Source: an uncultured bacterium (GTDB taxonomy: Bacteria > Vulcanimicrobiota > Xenobia > Xenobiales > Xenobiaceae). From it: a DNA stretch of 61,412 nt. Below the pieces are notes generated by a model. It was not told the origin of the DNA. It saw only the letters and a list, made by a program, of their open reading frames with translations, and searched no databases. Positions 33,458 through 43,017 of this stretch are shown piece after piece; position 1 is the stretch's first letter, and every line of letters begins with the position of its first letter. Made by a program: the position numbers and the translations under genes. The DNA lies in assembly GCA_934621605.1 (NCBI GenBank), contig CAKTUZ010000019.1:1-61412 (forward strand), read 5' to 3'.

Positions 33458-34708
33458 ATGAAGACTGTAGCAATGTTGTTAGCCGGTGGGGAGGGCTCAC
33501 GACTCACCGTTCTCTCTGAGAAGAGGGCCAAGCCCGCCGTTCCTTTTGCAGGAAAATTCCGTATTATCGATTTCACTTTGTCCAACTGTGTCAACAGCGG
33601 CATCAATACCGTGGGTGTACTTACCCAGTACCGCCCTCATAGTCTGTCCGATCATATCGGCATTGGTAAGCCTTGGAATTTAGACCGCAACCGAGGTGGT
33701 GTGCGCATTTTACCCCCTTATCAGGAGCGTGGAGGTCAACACTGGTATGCCGGTACAGCCGATGCTATTTACCAAAATTTAGGTTTTATCGAAAATAATA
33801 ATGCCGATTTGGTACTTATTCTGTCTGGCGATCATATCTATAAAATGGATTATAATGCCATGATTGCAGCTCATATTGCCAATCATGCTGATCTTACTGT
33901 AGCTGTAATGCCGGTTCCTATCGAAGAAACTCATCGCTTCGGTATTATGGTTGTCGATGGAGAAGGCCGTATCACCGAATTCTACGAGAAGCCCAAAGAG
34001 CGCGACAAAGGGAATTTGGCCTCTATGGGTATCTATGTATTTAATGCCGATATTTTGGCAGAACGTCTCAAAGAAGATCCCGGTGTAAAAGTAGACTTTG
34101 GCAAGGATATCATTCCTTCTATGGTTGAGAGAGGCGATCGCGTTTTTAGTTATCGTTTCGAAGGTTACTGGGTAGATGTAGGTACTATTGACTCTTATTG
34201 GAATACTAACCTGGAGCTTCTTAAGGAAAGCCACGGACTCGATCTTTATTCCAATAAGTTTCCCATTATGACCCTTTCCGAAGAGCGTCCGGCTGTAAAA
34301 ATAGGGCCGCAGGCTAAAATCGAAAGTAGCTTGCTTTCTAATGGTTGTGTTATCAGAGGAACGGTTATTAATAGTGTGCTCTCTCCCGGAGTTTATGTCA
34401 GTCCCGGTGCGGTAGTGCAAAATTCCGTGCTTATGAATGATACGTGGGTAGGTCCAGGCGCTCGTTTAGATAAATTGGTACTTGATAAACGCGTAGTGGT
34501 TGGAGCCGGAGCGCAAGTTGGTGTTGGTGACGAAAGTGTAGTCAACGAAGAAATGCCCGATAAGTTGTTTGCCGGTATAACCGTTGTCGGTAAAGATTCC
34601 ATTATTCCCGAAGGTGCCAAGATTGGTCGCAACGTTTTGATTGGTATCAATCGTGAAGAAAAAGATTACCCTGAGGATGGGATTGTGGGCGACGGTAAGA
34701 GCGTCTAG
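33458..34708 (+). CDS. glgC: Glucose-1-phosphate adenylyltransferase
   Basis: A 416-residue enzyme making ADP-glucose for glycogen. The nucleotidyltransferase domain has AGGEGSRL (9-16, with catalytic Arg15), RAKPAVPFAGKFRIIDF (Lys25), SGDHIYKMDY with the metal Asp, and FYEKP for glucose-1-phosphate. The C-terminal left-handed beta helix (about 290-400) has hexapeptide repeats. All key residues are present. No Shine-Dalgarno precedes the ATG at 33458. It is followed after 30 nt by a degenerate paralogue, with which it probably forms a mixed tetramer. Confidence 0.95.
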   Translation: MKTVAMLLAGGEGSRLTVLSEKRAKPAVPFAGKFRIIDFTLSNCVNSGINTVGVLTQYRPHSLSDHIGIGKPWNLDRNRGGVRILPPYQERGGQHWYAGTADAIYQNLGFIENNNADLVLILSGDHIYKMDYNAMIAAHIANHADLTVAVMPVPIEETHRFGIMVVDGEGRITEFYEKPKERDKGNLASMGIYVFNADILAERLKEDPGVKVDFGKDIIPSMVERGDRVFSYRFEGYWVDVGTIDSYWNTNLELLKESHGLDLYSNKFPIMTLSEERPAVKIGPQAKIESSLLSNGCVIRGTVINSVLSPGVYVSPGAVVQNSVLMNDTWVGPGARLDKLVLDKRVVVGAGAQVGVGDESVVNEEMPDKLFAGITVVGKDSIIPEGAKIGRNVLIGINREEKDYPEDGIVGDGKSV

Positions 34709-34738
34709 CTCTTCTATACCGAAACGAAGGAGCAAATT

Positions 34739-36001
34739 ATGTCTAACGCATTAGCAATGATTATGGCCGGAGGAGGCAGCTCCGGTCTGAGCGTGCTCAC
34801 CGAAGTACGCGCCGATGCCGCCGTAGAGTTTGCCGGCAAGTTCTGTCTGATCGATTTCCCGCTTTCCAATTGCGTCAACTCCGATATTTATAATGTGGCC
34901 GTTTTAACTCAGTATCGTCCACAGACTTTAAATGCTCATATCGGTACTGGTACTCCCTGGGATCTCGACCTTAATCAGGGTGGCGTCCATTTGCTGCAGC
35001 CATATCGCGGTGGAGCTTATGGCGATTGGCAAAAAGGTACTGCCGATGCAGTACGTCGCAACCTGGACTTCGTTATGGAGCAGAGCGAAGAGTATGTGTT
35101 GATTTTGTCCGGCGACCATATTTACTCTATGGATTATCGTCCTTTGATCAATGCCCATATAGCTAATAAGGCCGATGTAACGATTTGTGTGCGCAATGTA
35201 AACAGTTTTGATACTTATCGTTACGGTATGCTCTTAGTCAGCAACGATCAGCGGGTTTATGGTTACGAAGAGAAACCTAAGCGTTCGCGTAGTTGTTTGG
35301 CCAATATGGGAATTTACGTTTTCCGCAAAGAATTCTTGGTTAAGGTTTTGACCGAGCATAATTTTAATGACTTTGGCCGTGACGTTTTGCCTTATGTAAT
35401 TGCCAAGCACCATCGCGTCTTTAGCTATTATTTCCCCGGTTATTGGGCTGATGTCGGTAATATTCAGTCTTATTGGGAAGCCAATATGAGTCTTTTGGCT
35501 GAAGAACCCGCCTTAGATCTTTATGATGCCGGTTGGGTTATTCATACTCGCTCTATGGATCAGGCTCCCGTGCGCATAGGTTCTATGGCGAAAGTGGCTG
35601 ACAATATTCTTTCCAATGGTTGCCAAGTTGATGGTGAGGTAAGTCACAGTGTTGTCGCTTCTGGAGTTATTATAGAAGAGGGTGCTGTGGTGAAAAACAG
35701 CATCTTAATGCGCAATGTTCACGTTAAGGCCGGTAGTGTAATTGACCGTTGTATAATCGATTGCGATTGTGTAATCGGTGAAGGCAGTCAAGTCGGCATA
35801 GGTGATGATATTGTACCTAATGGCGAGATGCCCAGTATTTTGAATACCGGTTTAACCGTAATCGGTAAGGGGCGTACTTTAGCTCCTGGTACTGTAGTAG
35901 GCCGCTCAGTAATTATTCACCCGGCTCATAGCGTACATTGTTCTCCTGAAGTAACCGGAGAAATTGCTAGTGGCGCCAGCGTAGGCAAGGCTGAGCGTTA
36001 A
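34739..36001 (+). CDS. GlgC paralogue with degenerate catalytic site, probable regulatory subunit
   Basis: A 420-residue paralogue of the preceding gene with the same two domains. The signature loop is AGGGSSGL (10-17) instead of GGEGSRL, so the catalytic Arg is Gly16. RAKPAVP has become RADAAVE, replacing Lys with Asp26. SGDHIY (metal Asp) and YEEKP (sugar-phosphate Lys) remain. This pattern suggests loss of activity with retained sugar-phosphate binding, as in GlgD of Firmicutes or plant large subunits. It is closer to GlgC in sequence than typical GlgD is, so an independent duplication is possible. GAAGGAG lies upstream of ATG 34739. Confidence 0.85.
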   Translation: MSNALAMIMAGGGSSGLSVLTEVRADAAVEFAGKFCLIDFPLSNCVNSDIYNVAVLTQYRPQTLNAHIGTGTPWDLDLNQGGVHLLQPYRGGAYGDWQKGTADAVRRNLDFVMEQSEEYVLILSGDHIYSMDYRPLINAHIANKADVTICVRNVNSFDTYRYGMLLVSNDQRVYGYEEKPKRSRSCLANMGIYVFRKEFLVKVLTEHNFNDFGRDVLPYVIAKHHRVFSYYFPGYWADVGNIQSYWEANMSLLAEEPALDLYDAGWVIHTRSMDQAPVRIGSMAKVADNILSNGCQVDGEVSHSVVASGVIIEEGAVVKNSILMRNVHVKAGSVIDRCIIDCDCVIGEGSQVGIGDDIVPNGEMPSILNTGLTVIGKGRTLAPGTVVGRSVIIHPAHSVHCSPEVTGEIASGASVGKAER

Positions 36002-36053
36002 ATATTGCAAACTCAGAGCGGTTTGTCTTTATAGTCGGTCGGATTAAGTAAGG

Positions 36054-36095
36054 AAAAAAGTCGAGTTTCTTTCTGTGAGAGAGCTCGACTTTTTT
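36054..36095. terminator. Bidirectional terminator
   Basis: AAAAAAGTCGAG (36054-36065) pairs with CTCGACTTTTTT (36084-36095). A-run and T-run on opposite sides allow termination in both directions between the convergent glgC-paralogue and MATE genes. Confidence 0.85.
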
Positions 36096-36107
36096 GCATA
36101 GTAAAGT

Positions 36108-37553
36108 CTAAGTATATTTAGCTACCGCTTGTATCAGCGGATTTTTTTTAGTTTTGAGCTCAGCCATAAGTCGGTGCAAGATAATGTAGTAGACAGTACC
36201 CGAAACCAGGAAAGCCAATATCTCCGCTATCGGTTGGCCGCTAATTACGCCAAACATACCAAAGTAATGATCGAGTAACAATGTTATAGAAATATTAAAA
36301 AGTCCCAAACGAATGGCTGACAATATAAAGGAAGGTTTTCCTAAGCCCATAGCTTGTAAGCCGTAGGCAATTAGGAAATTAACTACGGTTAGAGGAACGC
36401 CTAAGCTGGCAATGCGCAAGAACTTGGCGCCTAGCTCCACGGTGGCTTGGTGATTGATAAATAGTTCAATAATACTTTCGGAAAAAAGCCAAGCTCCCAA
36501 AACACAACCGATTGAGAATATTAAACTGCAGAGCCAGGCAAAGCGACTGATAGCCCACATACGCTTGTAGTTTTTGGAAGCATAGTTATAACCTACCAAT
36601 GGCATATATCCTTGGCAAATACCCATACTGATATTGATAGGCAACATATCTATTTTTTTGACGATACCAAAGGCCGCGACGGGTATATCTCCATATTGGG
36701 AAGATAAACGTACAATTAAGAAGTTGCCTACTCCGGCTAAAAAAGTATTTAAGGCGGAGCTTATTCCGATGGAAGTAACTGGCATAAAGCAGCGCCAACG
36801 GAAGTGCTTGGGATTGAGAGACATGCTCATTTTGCCTTGATGACGAAGTCGTACCATTATAAAAATAAAGTAGGTTGCGGCTATTAAACTAGAAATTAAG
36901 GTTGCTATTGCCACTCCGGTGACGTCAAGTTTTAATAGAAAGATAAAAATGGGATCAAGTATTATATTTAAGATGCCGCCCATCATTAGGCCAAAGCTGG
37001 CTTGTTTGGCATGACCGTCGCTGCGCAGTAGATTGGCTACGCCTAAATTGACAGCTGTAGGTATGGCTCCGATAGTCACCACATAAAACATATACTGGCG
37101 GGCATATTCAATGGTATTGGCGCTGGCTCCAAGTATATACAACACTTTGTCCAGAAATATATAGCTGAAGATAGAATAAAAGAGAGCCGTACCTATAATG
37201 GCATAGAAGCTGAAAGAGCTGACATATTTTACTTTCTCTTCCCGACCGCTTCCCAATAAACGTGAAATAACGCTAGCTCCGCCCAGTCCGAATAAATTGC
37301 CTATAGCGTTTAAAGAATAAAATAGGGGAAAAGTTAGCGATAGAGCAGCTACCATATAATGGTTATTCAATTGACCAATAAAATAAGTGTCGGCAGCATT
37401 ATAGATCATAGTGATCAGTTGACTTAAAATTGTGGGAATAGATAAATTAGCTACCGCTTGAGCTACGGGCATGCGCTCAAAAAGTTCCGTATTGGTGATC
37501 GATTGAGGATGCTCTTCGTGATGGTGTGGATGTTGGGGATGATGTAAAGGCAT
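36108..37553 (-). CDS. MATE-family multidrug/cation exporter
   Basis: A 481-residue membrane protein with twelve expected helices in two similar halves. It has the MATE-typical start MPVAQAVANLSIPTILSQLITMIYNAADTYFIGQL (about 27-65) and FGLGGASVISRLLG. I start it at ATG 37553. The frame extends 23 codons to a TTG, and neither start has a good ribosome-binding site. The N-terminus is His-rich (LHHPQHPHHHEEH), which could bind metal. Such exporters use H+ or Na+ to expel organic cations; the substrate is unknown. Confidence 0.88.
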   Translation of the reverse strand: MPLHHPQHPHHHEEHPQSITNTELFERMPVAQAVANLSIPTILSQLITMIYNAADTYFIGQLNNHYMVAALSLTFPLFYSLNAIGNLFGLGGASVISRLLGSGREEKVKYVSSFSFYAIIGTALFYSIFSYIFLDKVLYILGASANTIEYARQYMFYVVTIGAIPTAVNLGVANLLRSDGHAKQASFGLMMGGILNIILDPIFIFLLKLDVTGVAIATLISSLIAATYFIFIMVRLRHQGKMSMSLNPKHFRWRCFMPVTSIGISSALNTFLAGVGNFLIVRLSSQYGDIPVAAFGIVKKIDMLPINISMGICQGYMPLVGYNYASKNYKRMWAISRFAWLCSLIFSIGCVLGAWLFSESIIELFINHQATVELGAKFLRIASLGVPLTVVNFLIAYGLQAMGLGKPSFILSAIRLGLFNISITLLLDHYFGMFGVISGQPIAEILAFLVSGTVYYIILHRLMAELKTKKNPLIQAVAKYT

Positions 37554-37725
37554 AAAATTAAAAAATGCAAATGCAATTGACAGCTGTGCAACATTGGTTG
37601 GTTGCGCAGCTAGGCAACACAAAATATGAGCCTTGCTGCCTAACAGGTGAGCGGAAGCTAGACTATATCGGCAGCATAAGCCTTAGTTGAGTCGACGTGA
37701 AACTAAGTAAACTTTAGCTACAATG

Positions 37726-38271
37726 CTAATGTTTATTTTGTTGATCAAGATATTCCAGAAATTCTTTAGTTTTTGACCAATATTTTATGCCCCAATTTTC
37801 GAAGTTCCATTCTTCCATATAATTGTTGCATTCGTAATCTATGTAATAAAGTTTATCTTGGTAAACTACAAAATTGGTAGGAAAGTAATCGATATTTATT
37901 CCTAAAGGATAAAGCAAAGTGCACATATCTTTTACTTGTTGCAAATAATCATCTTTCATTCCGTCTTGCAACACGTAATCGAAGATAGTTTGTCCAGGGA
38001 TATATTCTTTTAAGATGCGCTCATTAGTTTTGTCGACATCTAACATTTTGGGCATAGGCAAGCCTGTTTTGACTAATTTGGCGTAATCTTGTAATTCGCT
38101 GGCCAATTTGTCACCAAATTGATAATAAGAGCAAGGTTCGTGGTGAATTTGCTTAACTACGAATAATTGTTGTTGGCTGTCCGTAACTAAATAAGAATAG
38201 CCACCTTTGCCTTTGCCCAATAATGTTTCAATTTGAAAAACTCGTTCATTGACGCTAATAGTTTTGTCCAT
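37726..38271 (-). CDS. Small protein-kinase-like phosphotransferase
   Basis: A 181-residue minimal kinase-like protein. GKGKGGYSYLV (about 19-29) is the glycine-rich loop and FVVKQI the ATP lysine. GINIDYFPTNFVV resembles a catalytic loop with Asp and Asn five residues apart. YIDYEC takes the place of DFG. The start is ATG at 38271. Such short kinase-like proteins occur near sugar-kinase and antibiotic-phosphotransferase families; the substrate is unknown. It lies 24 nt after the hydantoinase gene, so it may be co-transcribed. Confidence 0.7.
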   Translation of the reverse strand: MDKTISVNERVFQIETLLGKGKGGYSYLVTDSQQQLFVVKQIHHEPCSYYQFGDKLASELQDYAKLVKTGLPMPKMLDVDKTNERILKEYIPGQTIFDYVLQDGMKDDYLQQVKDMCTLLYPLGINIDYFPTNFVVYQDKLYYIDYECNNYMEEWNFENWGIKYWSKTKEFLEYLDQQNKH

Positions 38272-38295
38272 GATATATTTTTGACCTTATTAGCG

Positions 38296-39639
38296 TTATA
38301 ACAAACTGCGTTTTTGATATTGGCCGCAACCTTGTTTACCAAGGAATTGTCCGCCTTGAATAAGGACTTGTCCGCGTATAATAACCGTTTCTGGTTTGGT
38401 AGAAACTTTACGCTCTTCGTAAGGAGACCAGTCGGCTTTTTCGTGTAAGGTATCGCTAGTAATGATGTAGGGCTCTCGGCTCCAAATCACTATATCGGCA
38501 TCAAAACCTATTTGCAAAGCGCCTTTATTTTTTAAGCCGACAATACGAGCTGGATTAGTACAACATACTTCTACCCAACGATTAAAACTCATATTGGGTA
38601 AATCTTTGGTGAGCATAAAGCGAGTTTCTACTGAACTCAGGCCACCAGGCACTTTAAAGAAAGCGTCGGGGCGGTTCTTTTCAGCTCGTGTAAAGGGGCA
38701 ATGATCGCTGGAAACAGAGTCTAAAATACCGTCAACCAAAGCCGCCGCCAAAGGCTTTTGCTGGCCAGCTTCTCTAATGGGCGGAGAACAAATGGGCAGC
38801 GGGCCCATCTTGGCAAAAATAGAGCTGTCCAAGCAAGTATAATGAGGGCAAGTTTCGGCATAAACAACTTGCCCACGCTGACGGGCCCGTTCAATTTGGG
38901 GGAGATCCTCGGCGCAGCTTTGGTGGAAAAGAAAAGTATCGACTCCGCTTTGCCAAGCAATATCCAAAATGCGGCGTACTGCTTCTCCTTCGGCCCAAGC
39001 CGGACGACACAGAGGATGGTTTGAAGGAGTAGTTTTGCCTTCTGAAGCACAGCGGCGAATCAGTTCTTGAATAAAGGGCCAGTTTTCGGCGTGAACCAAA
39101 GGCAAGCCACCGTGTTTGGCTATTTCTTTAAAAGAACGATAGAGCTGACCGTCATCCAGCGTAAAAGCGTAGGCTGTGTAGTGCTTAAAAGTAGGACAAC
39201 CAGATGCAACTACCTCGCCAATTTCGTCTAAGCGTTCCATGTCGTGAGGCAAAACAGACATATGCAAACTGAAGTCGGTGCAAGCTTGGGCCTGGGCTTC
39301 TTCCTGGCGGCGCTTTAAAGCGGTCAACATACTTTCCTCAGCTTTGGTTTCCACAAAATCCATTGTGGTTGTAGTACCGCCGAAAAGAGCTGCTCGGGTG
39401 CCGGAGGCAAAGGTGTCACTAGTCCAGCAACCGCCCACAAAGTAGCTCATATGAGCATGTATGTCGACTCCTCCTGGAGTAACAAGTTGGCCCTGAGCAT
39501 CGATAACTAATGTCTCTTTATCGACCATAAAGCTTAAGTCTTGGCCTAGAGCGCAAATTTTGCCATTATCGACAGCTAAATCGCCGTGAAATATCTGGCC
39601 ATTAGCAACTAAAAGGCCGTTTTTTATAATAAGTTGCAT
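38296..39639 (-). CDS. Dihydropyrimidinase/hydantoinase-type cyclic amidohydrolase
   Basis: A 447-residue amidohydrolase. The binuclear metal site is complete: H61-A-H63, carboxylated Lys152 in TFKHYTAYAF, H183 in VHAEN, H239 in FHQS and D312 in SSDHCPF. It opens six-membered or hydantoin rings (dihydropyrimidines, 5-substituted hydantoins, possibly allantoin-like compounds). The exact substrate cannot be read from sequence. AAGGATGG precedes ATG 39639. No other pyrimidine-catabolism gene is nearby. Confidence 0.88.
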   Translation of the reverse strand: MQLIIKNGLLVANGQIFHGDLAVDNGKICALGQDLSFMVDKETLVIDAQGQLVTPGGVDIHAHMSYFVGGCWTSDTFASGTRAALFGGTTTTMDFVETKAEESMLTALKRRQEEAQAQACTDFSLHMSVLPHDMERLDEIGEVVASGCPTFKHYTAYAFTLDDGQLYRSFKEIAKHGGLPLVHAENWPFIQELIRRCASEGKTTPSNHPLCRPAWAEGEAVRRILDIAWQSGVDTFLFHQSCAEDLPQIERARQRGQVVYAETCPHYTCLDSSIFAKMGPLPICSPPIREAGQQKPLAAALVDGILDSVSSDHCPFTRAEKNRPDAFFKVPGGLSSVETRFMLTKDLPNMSFNRWVEVCCTNPARIVGLKNKGALQIGFDADIVIWSREPYIITSDTLHEKADWSPYEERKVSTKPETVIIRGQVLIQGGQFLGKQGCGQYQKRSLL

Positions 39640-39701
39640 ACTTTTCCATCCTTCAGTTGTGCATCCGAAAAGTTCTTTCCCAAAAGTTCTTTGCCAAATA
39701 A

Positions 39702-39760
39702 AAAGCGCCTCTCTAATTAAAATGCCGCATAAAGATGGAATTTTATCAAAAAGGCGCTTA
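39702..39760. terminator. Possible long-loop terminator after aspS
   Basis: AAAGCGCCT (39702-39710) and AGGCGCTTA (39752-39760) form a stem with a 41-nt AT-rich loop between aspS and the hydantoinase gene. The long loop makes this only a weak candidate. Confidence 0.3.
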
Positions 39761-39778
39761 GTAATCCGCAGTTAAAAA

Positions 39779-41569
39779 CTACAGATCGTATTTTAAGTGG
39801 ACGAGTTTCATTTGCTCATCGGTAACTACCACGGGAGCACCGGTCATTAAATCGACGCCATTGGTGTTCTTCGGGAAGGCAATAACTTCACGAATAGAAG
39901 TTTCACCTACAATAAGAGCGGTTAAGCGGTCGAGACCTAAAGCAATACCGGCGTGAGGCGGAGCACCGTAGCTGAAAGCGTTGAGCAAGAAACCAAACTT
40001 TTCTTCGGCTTCTTCCATAGAGAGACCGATGCACTTCAAGATGCGCTCTTGCATAGTGCGCTGGTGGATACGTACAGATCCGGAAGCCAATTCGCAACCA
40101 TTAAGCACTAAGTCGTAAGCGGCAGCACGTACTTCCAAAGGCTTGGTTTCGAGCTTGTCCATATCGCAGGGCAGAGGACTGGTGAAAGGATGGTGCTCGG
40201 CTTCGAGGCGGTTTTCTTCTTCATTCCAAGAGAACATGGGGAAGTCGATGACCCAGAGGAACTTAAATTCTTTGGGATCGAGCAAGTTCAAATGGTTGGC
40301 AATATCTAAGCGCACTTTACCCAAAGCTAAGCTGAGCTCTTTGCTGGGACCTGCAGCCATAACTAAAAGGTCGCCAACTTCGGTGCCGCTAGCTTGGCAA
40401 ATTTGCATGGCTTTTTCTTCGCCCAAGAACTTGAGTAAGCTAGATTTTACGCCATCTTCAGTGCGGCTGATAAAGAAGAGGCCGGGCAACTTGGCAGCTA
40501 CAGCAAAACTCTTGAGCAAATCTTGCTCTTTGCGGGTAGCTTTACCTTGACCTTTTACGACAAAGCCTTTGATGGCCTGACCGGCGTCAATAGCCTGATC
40601 TAAAGCGCCAAAGCCTGTCTTACCTACAACTTCAGTTAAGTTCTGAATAGCCATATCTACGCGCAAATCGGGCTTGTCAGAGCCATATTTTTCGATAGCT
40701 TCGGCGTAGGGCATACGGGGAAGATGCTCGGGAATGGGAATATTGAGAGTTTTTACAAATAAGTGCTGGACAAGGCCCTCGATCATATTAAGCACGTCGT
40801 CACGTTCGACGAAGGACATCTCCATGTCGATTTGGGTAAACTCGGGCTGTCTATCAGCACGTAAGTCTTCGTCACGGAAGCAGCGGGCAATTTGGAAATA
40901 GCGATCCAAGCCGCTGACCATGAGCATTTGCTTGTAAAGCTGAGGGGACTGAGGCAAAGCATAGAACTTGCCGGGATTTACGCGGCTGGGTACCAAGTAG
41001 TCGCGAGCTCCCTCGGGAGTGGAAGCCATCAAAACAGGAGTTTCAATTTCATAGAAGCCGTGATTGTCAAAGTAATCGCGAACCGCTTTGGTTACCCGGT
41101 GGCGCATGGCTAAATTGCGTACCATGCGTGGTTTGCGCAAATCGAGGTAACGGTATTGCATACGCAAACCTTCGTCGGGAGCTTGGTCGTCGGAAATATG
41201 GATAGGTAAAGTTTTGCACGGATTGAGTATGTGCAACTCTTCTACGTTGATTTCGATATCTTTGGTGGGTAAAGTTTCGTTAGTAGAGGGAACGGCGCGA
41301 GGAGCCACTGTACCTACTACGGCAATAACAAATTCGTTACGCAGGTTGCTGGCTTTTTCAAAAACTTCGGGAGTGGCAGACTGATTGAAGACGCACTGAG
41401 TTATGCCGCTGCGGTCGCGCAAATCAACAAAGATCAGGCCGCCTAAATCTCGGCGTCTGTCAACCCAGCCCATAAGTACGACTTTTTTACCTGCGTCTGC
41501 TGAGCGCAGGACGCCGCAGTAGTGGGTGCGTTTCAGACCATTTAAGGGTTCAGGGCTGAATTCGGACAT
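39779..41569 (-). CDS. aspS: Aspartyl-tRNA synthetase
   Basis: A 596-residue bacterial-type class II synthetase that charges tRNA-Asp. It has an N-terminal OB-fold anticodon domain (about 15-110) and motif 2 FQIARCFRDEDLRADRQPEF. The GAD insertion lies in the middle (about 290-400), and motif 3 is GIALGLDRL near the C-terminus. The start is ATG at 41569 with AGGAG; the frame runs further upstream through a structured non-coding region and that part is not coding. Whether the enzyme is discriminating or also makes Asp-tRNA-Asn cannot be settled here. Confidence 0.97.
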   Translation of the reverse strand: MSEFSPEPLNGLKRTHYCGVLRSADAGKKVVLMGWVDRRRDLGGLIFVDLRDRSGITQCVFNQSATPEVFEKASNLRNEFVIAVVGTVAPRAVPSTNETLPTKDIEINVEELHILNPCKTLPIHISDDQAPDEGLRMQYRYLDLRKPRMVRNLAMRHRVTKAVRDYFDNHGFYEIETPVLMASTPEGARDYLVPSRVNPGKFYALPQSPQLYKQMLMVSGLDRYFQIARCFRDEDLRADRQPEFTQIDMEMSFVERDDVLNMIEGLVQHLFVKTLNIPIPEHLPRMPYAEAIEKYGSDKPDLRVDMAIQNLTEVVGKTGFGALDQAIDAGQAIKGFVVKGQGKATRKEQDLLKSFAVAAKLPGLFFISRTEDGVKSSLLKFLGEEKAMQICQASGTEVGDLLVMAAGPSKELSLALGKVRLDIANHLNLLDPKEFKFLWVIDFPMFSWNEEENRLEAEHHPFTSPLPCDMDKLETKPLEVRAAAYDLVLNGCELASGSVRIHQRTMQERILKCIGLSMEEAEEKFGFLLNAFSYGAPPHAGIALGLDRLTALIVGETSIREVIAFPKNTNGVDLMTGAPVVVTDEQMKLVHLKYDL

Positions 41570-41685
41570 ATTATTCTCCTCTAGCTGCGCTGTAATGTTA
41601 AGAAAAAAGCGGCAGCGATGAAACTTCAAAAACTCTTTATATAAAAATAGCCTGCGGTTGCCATTTTGGTGGCAATCGAAGCTCA

Positions 41686-41800
41686 CTTCGGCTGTCTGCA
41701 GGTAAAAAATATACTCCCGCCTTCATCCTCCCGGTTAAGGGGGAATAATTTTCGGCAGGAACAGGCTGAAGGCTACGACTGCAATACAGAAAAACCGAAG
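41686..41800. ncRNA. Candidate structured RNA or aspS leader
   Basis: The 346-bp gap 41570-41915 contains an extended imperfect hairpin of 115 nt. Its pairings are CTTCGG 41686-41691 / CCGAAG 41795-41800, CTGT 41692-41695 / ACAG 41786-41789, TGCAG 41697-41701 / CTGCA 41779-41783 and GCCTTC 41719-41724 / GAAGGC 41768-41773, with a C-run/G-run tip. A 17-nt versus 5-nt internal loop sits in the middle. Beside it are a second hairpin TTGCCA/TGGCAA (41659-41674 region) and an A/T run at 41641-41646. The rod shape with a central bubble recalls 6S RNA. Alternatively it is a 5' leader of aspS, which lies downstream on the minus strand. TGGCAACCGC on that strand is T-box-like, but no clear terminator partner exists. 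Strand is uncertain. Confidence 0.35.
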
Positions 41801-41915
41801 CCACGACTCGGTCGAAAATTCTAAACTAAGTCTTCTTCTCCTGCGTTTTTGCTCGGACAAAGGCTTCAAAAAGCTTCGGTTATATTTGGAAAGCGATTCG
41901 GAAAATTAAAAATAG

Positions 41916-43001
41916 TTAAAGCGGACGCTCTTCGACTGCTTCGGAGACGGCCCAAGCCATACTGTCGGTCATAAGTTCGTCCAGACCGTTAAAGATTTTT
42001 TCCAACGATTGGGTTGGAGTTCCTTTTACAATTGAACGATGGGCCACTTGCCAAGGAGCCCACTGTTGCGTATTTAGTACGGCTGTTTTAGGCTCATAAA
42101 TAGCCACGACAGGTTTTTTCAGGGCGGCGGCCAAATGGACGGCTCCTGTATCTGGTGTGACTATAAAGTCCACGCTGTTAAAAAGACAAGCCCAACGACG
42201 GAAATTCAGATCGCCCATAAAAGTAATATTATCGACGGTCATCTTCTCTTGGGGAGCCGCCAGAGCTAAAGCTTTTTTCAAGTCGGTAGCCAAGTTTTGT
42301 TCAGACGGGCCGTAAGAAATAACTAGATCGCCGCCGCGAGAGGTCATAATTAGGCCGCTGGCCAGTCTGGCCAAATTGTTGACCGTCCAACCACAGCTGA
42401 GCCAATTATTATGTAATTGCAATAATACTGCAGGACGTTTCCAATTTTGATTCATTCTATTGGAAATGGCTTCTTCTTCAGAGCTTAGCTGCAGTGAAAG
42501 AGTATCATCTTCGTAAGCTAGGCCCATATTTTTGGCTAGCTCGCCCAGCTGCTGCACTTCATGGGGGATAGGGTGGCCTAAGGCTAGCTCTCTATTTAAA
42601 TTTACGCTCATACTGTGTGTTAAATAAAGAGCTTTGCACATAATAGCTGTCAATGGGCGGCTGGGATAGAAGTAGCCCACCCGGTAGGGAGCTCTGGTGG
42701 CGTAGGTGAGTTTGTAGGCGCAAGTTCGCGGAGCTAGGCAAACTGTAAGATCGGCTTCCGTTTGACGCAGCTGCTCTTCCAGTTCGCGGGTGGGTTTGCC
42801 TTGGTAAGAAATAATTTTATCTACAAAAATGACATTTTCTAAAACGGAAGCTGTATAAGCGGGCAGAACCATGGTAATCTCTGCCTGAGGAGCACCTAGA
42901 CGCAGGGCTTTAAGAAAAGGTGTAGAGAGAATTAAGTCGCCAATATGATCCGTTCTAATAACGATTATTTTTTGTATTTCCGACCAGGGAATGGCTTTCA
43001 T
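41916..43001 (-). CDS. Glycosyltransferase family 9 (heptosyltransferase-like), second copy
   Basis: A 361-residue GT9 protein. IIVIRTDHIGDLILSTPFLKAL (about 11-32) is the family's first Rossmann motif, and TPDTGAVHLAAALKKPVVAIY (about 280-300) is the donor-binding signature. By family knowledge it transfers heptose from ADP-heptose, or another sugar, onto lipopolysaccharide core or a surface glycan. Last of three minus-strand glycosyltransferase genes (45149 to 41916). Confidence 0.88.
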   Translation of the reverse strand: MKAIPWSEIQKIIVIRTDHIGDLILSTPFLKALRLGAPQAEITMVLPAYTASVLENVIFVDKIISYQGKPTRELEEQLRQTEADLTVCLAPRTCAYKLTYATRAPYRVGYFYPSRPLTAIMCKALYLTHSMSVNLNRELALGHPIPHEVQQLGELAKNMGLAYEDDTLSLQLSSEEEAISNRMNQNWKRPAVLLQLHNNWLSCGWTVNNLARLASGLIMTSRGGDLVISYGPSEQNLATDLKKALALAAPQEKMTVDNITFMGDLNFRRWACLFNSVDFIVTPDTGAVHLAAALKKPVVAIYEPKTAVLNTQQWAPWQVAHRSIVKGTPTQSLEKIFNGLDELMTDSMAWAVSEAVEERPL

Positions 43002-43017
43002 AATTTTTTATCGCTCC

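Noticed and set aside
41641..41690. T-box riboswitch for aspS
   Set aside because: TGGCAACCGC on the minus strand is T-box-like, but no terminator/antiterminator pair and no specifier stem could be drawn, so it is kept only as an alternative in the ncRNA entry.
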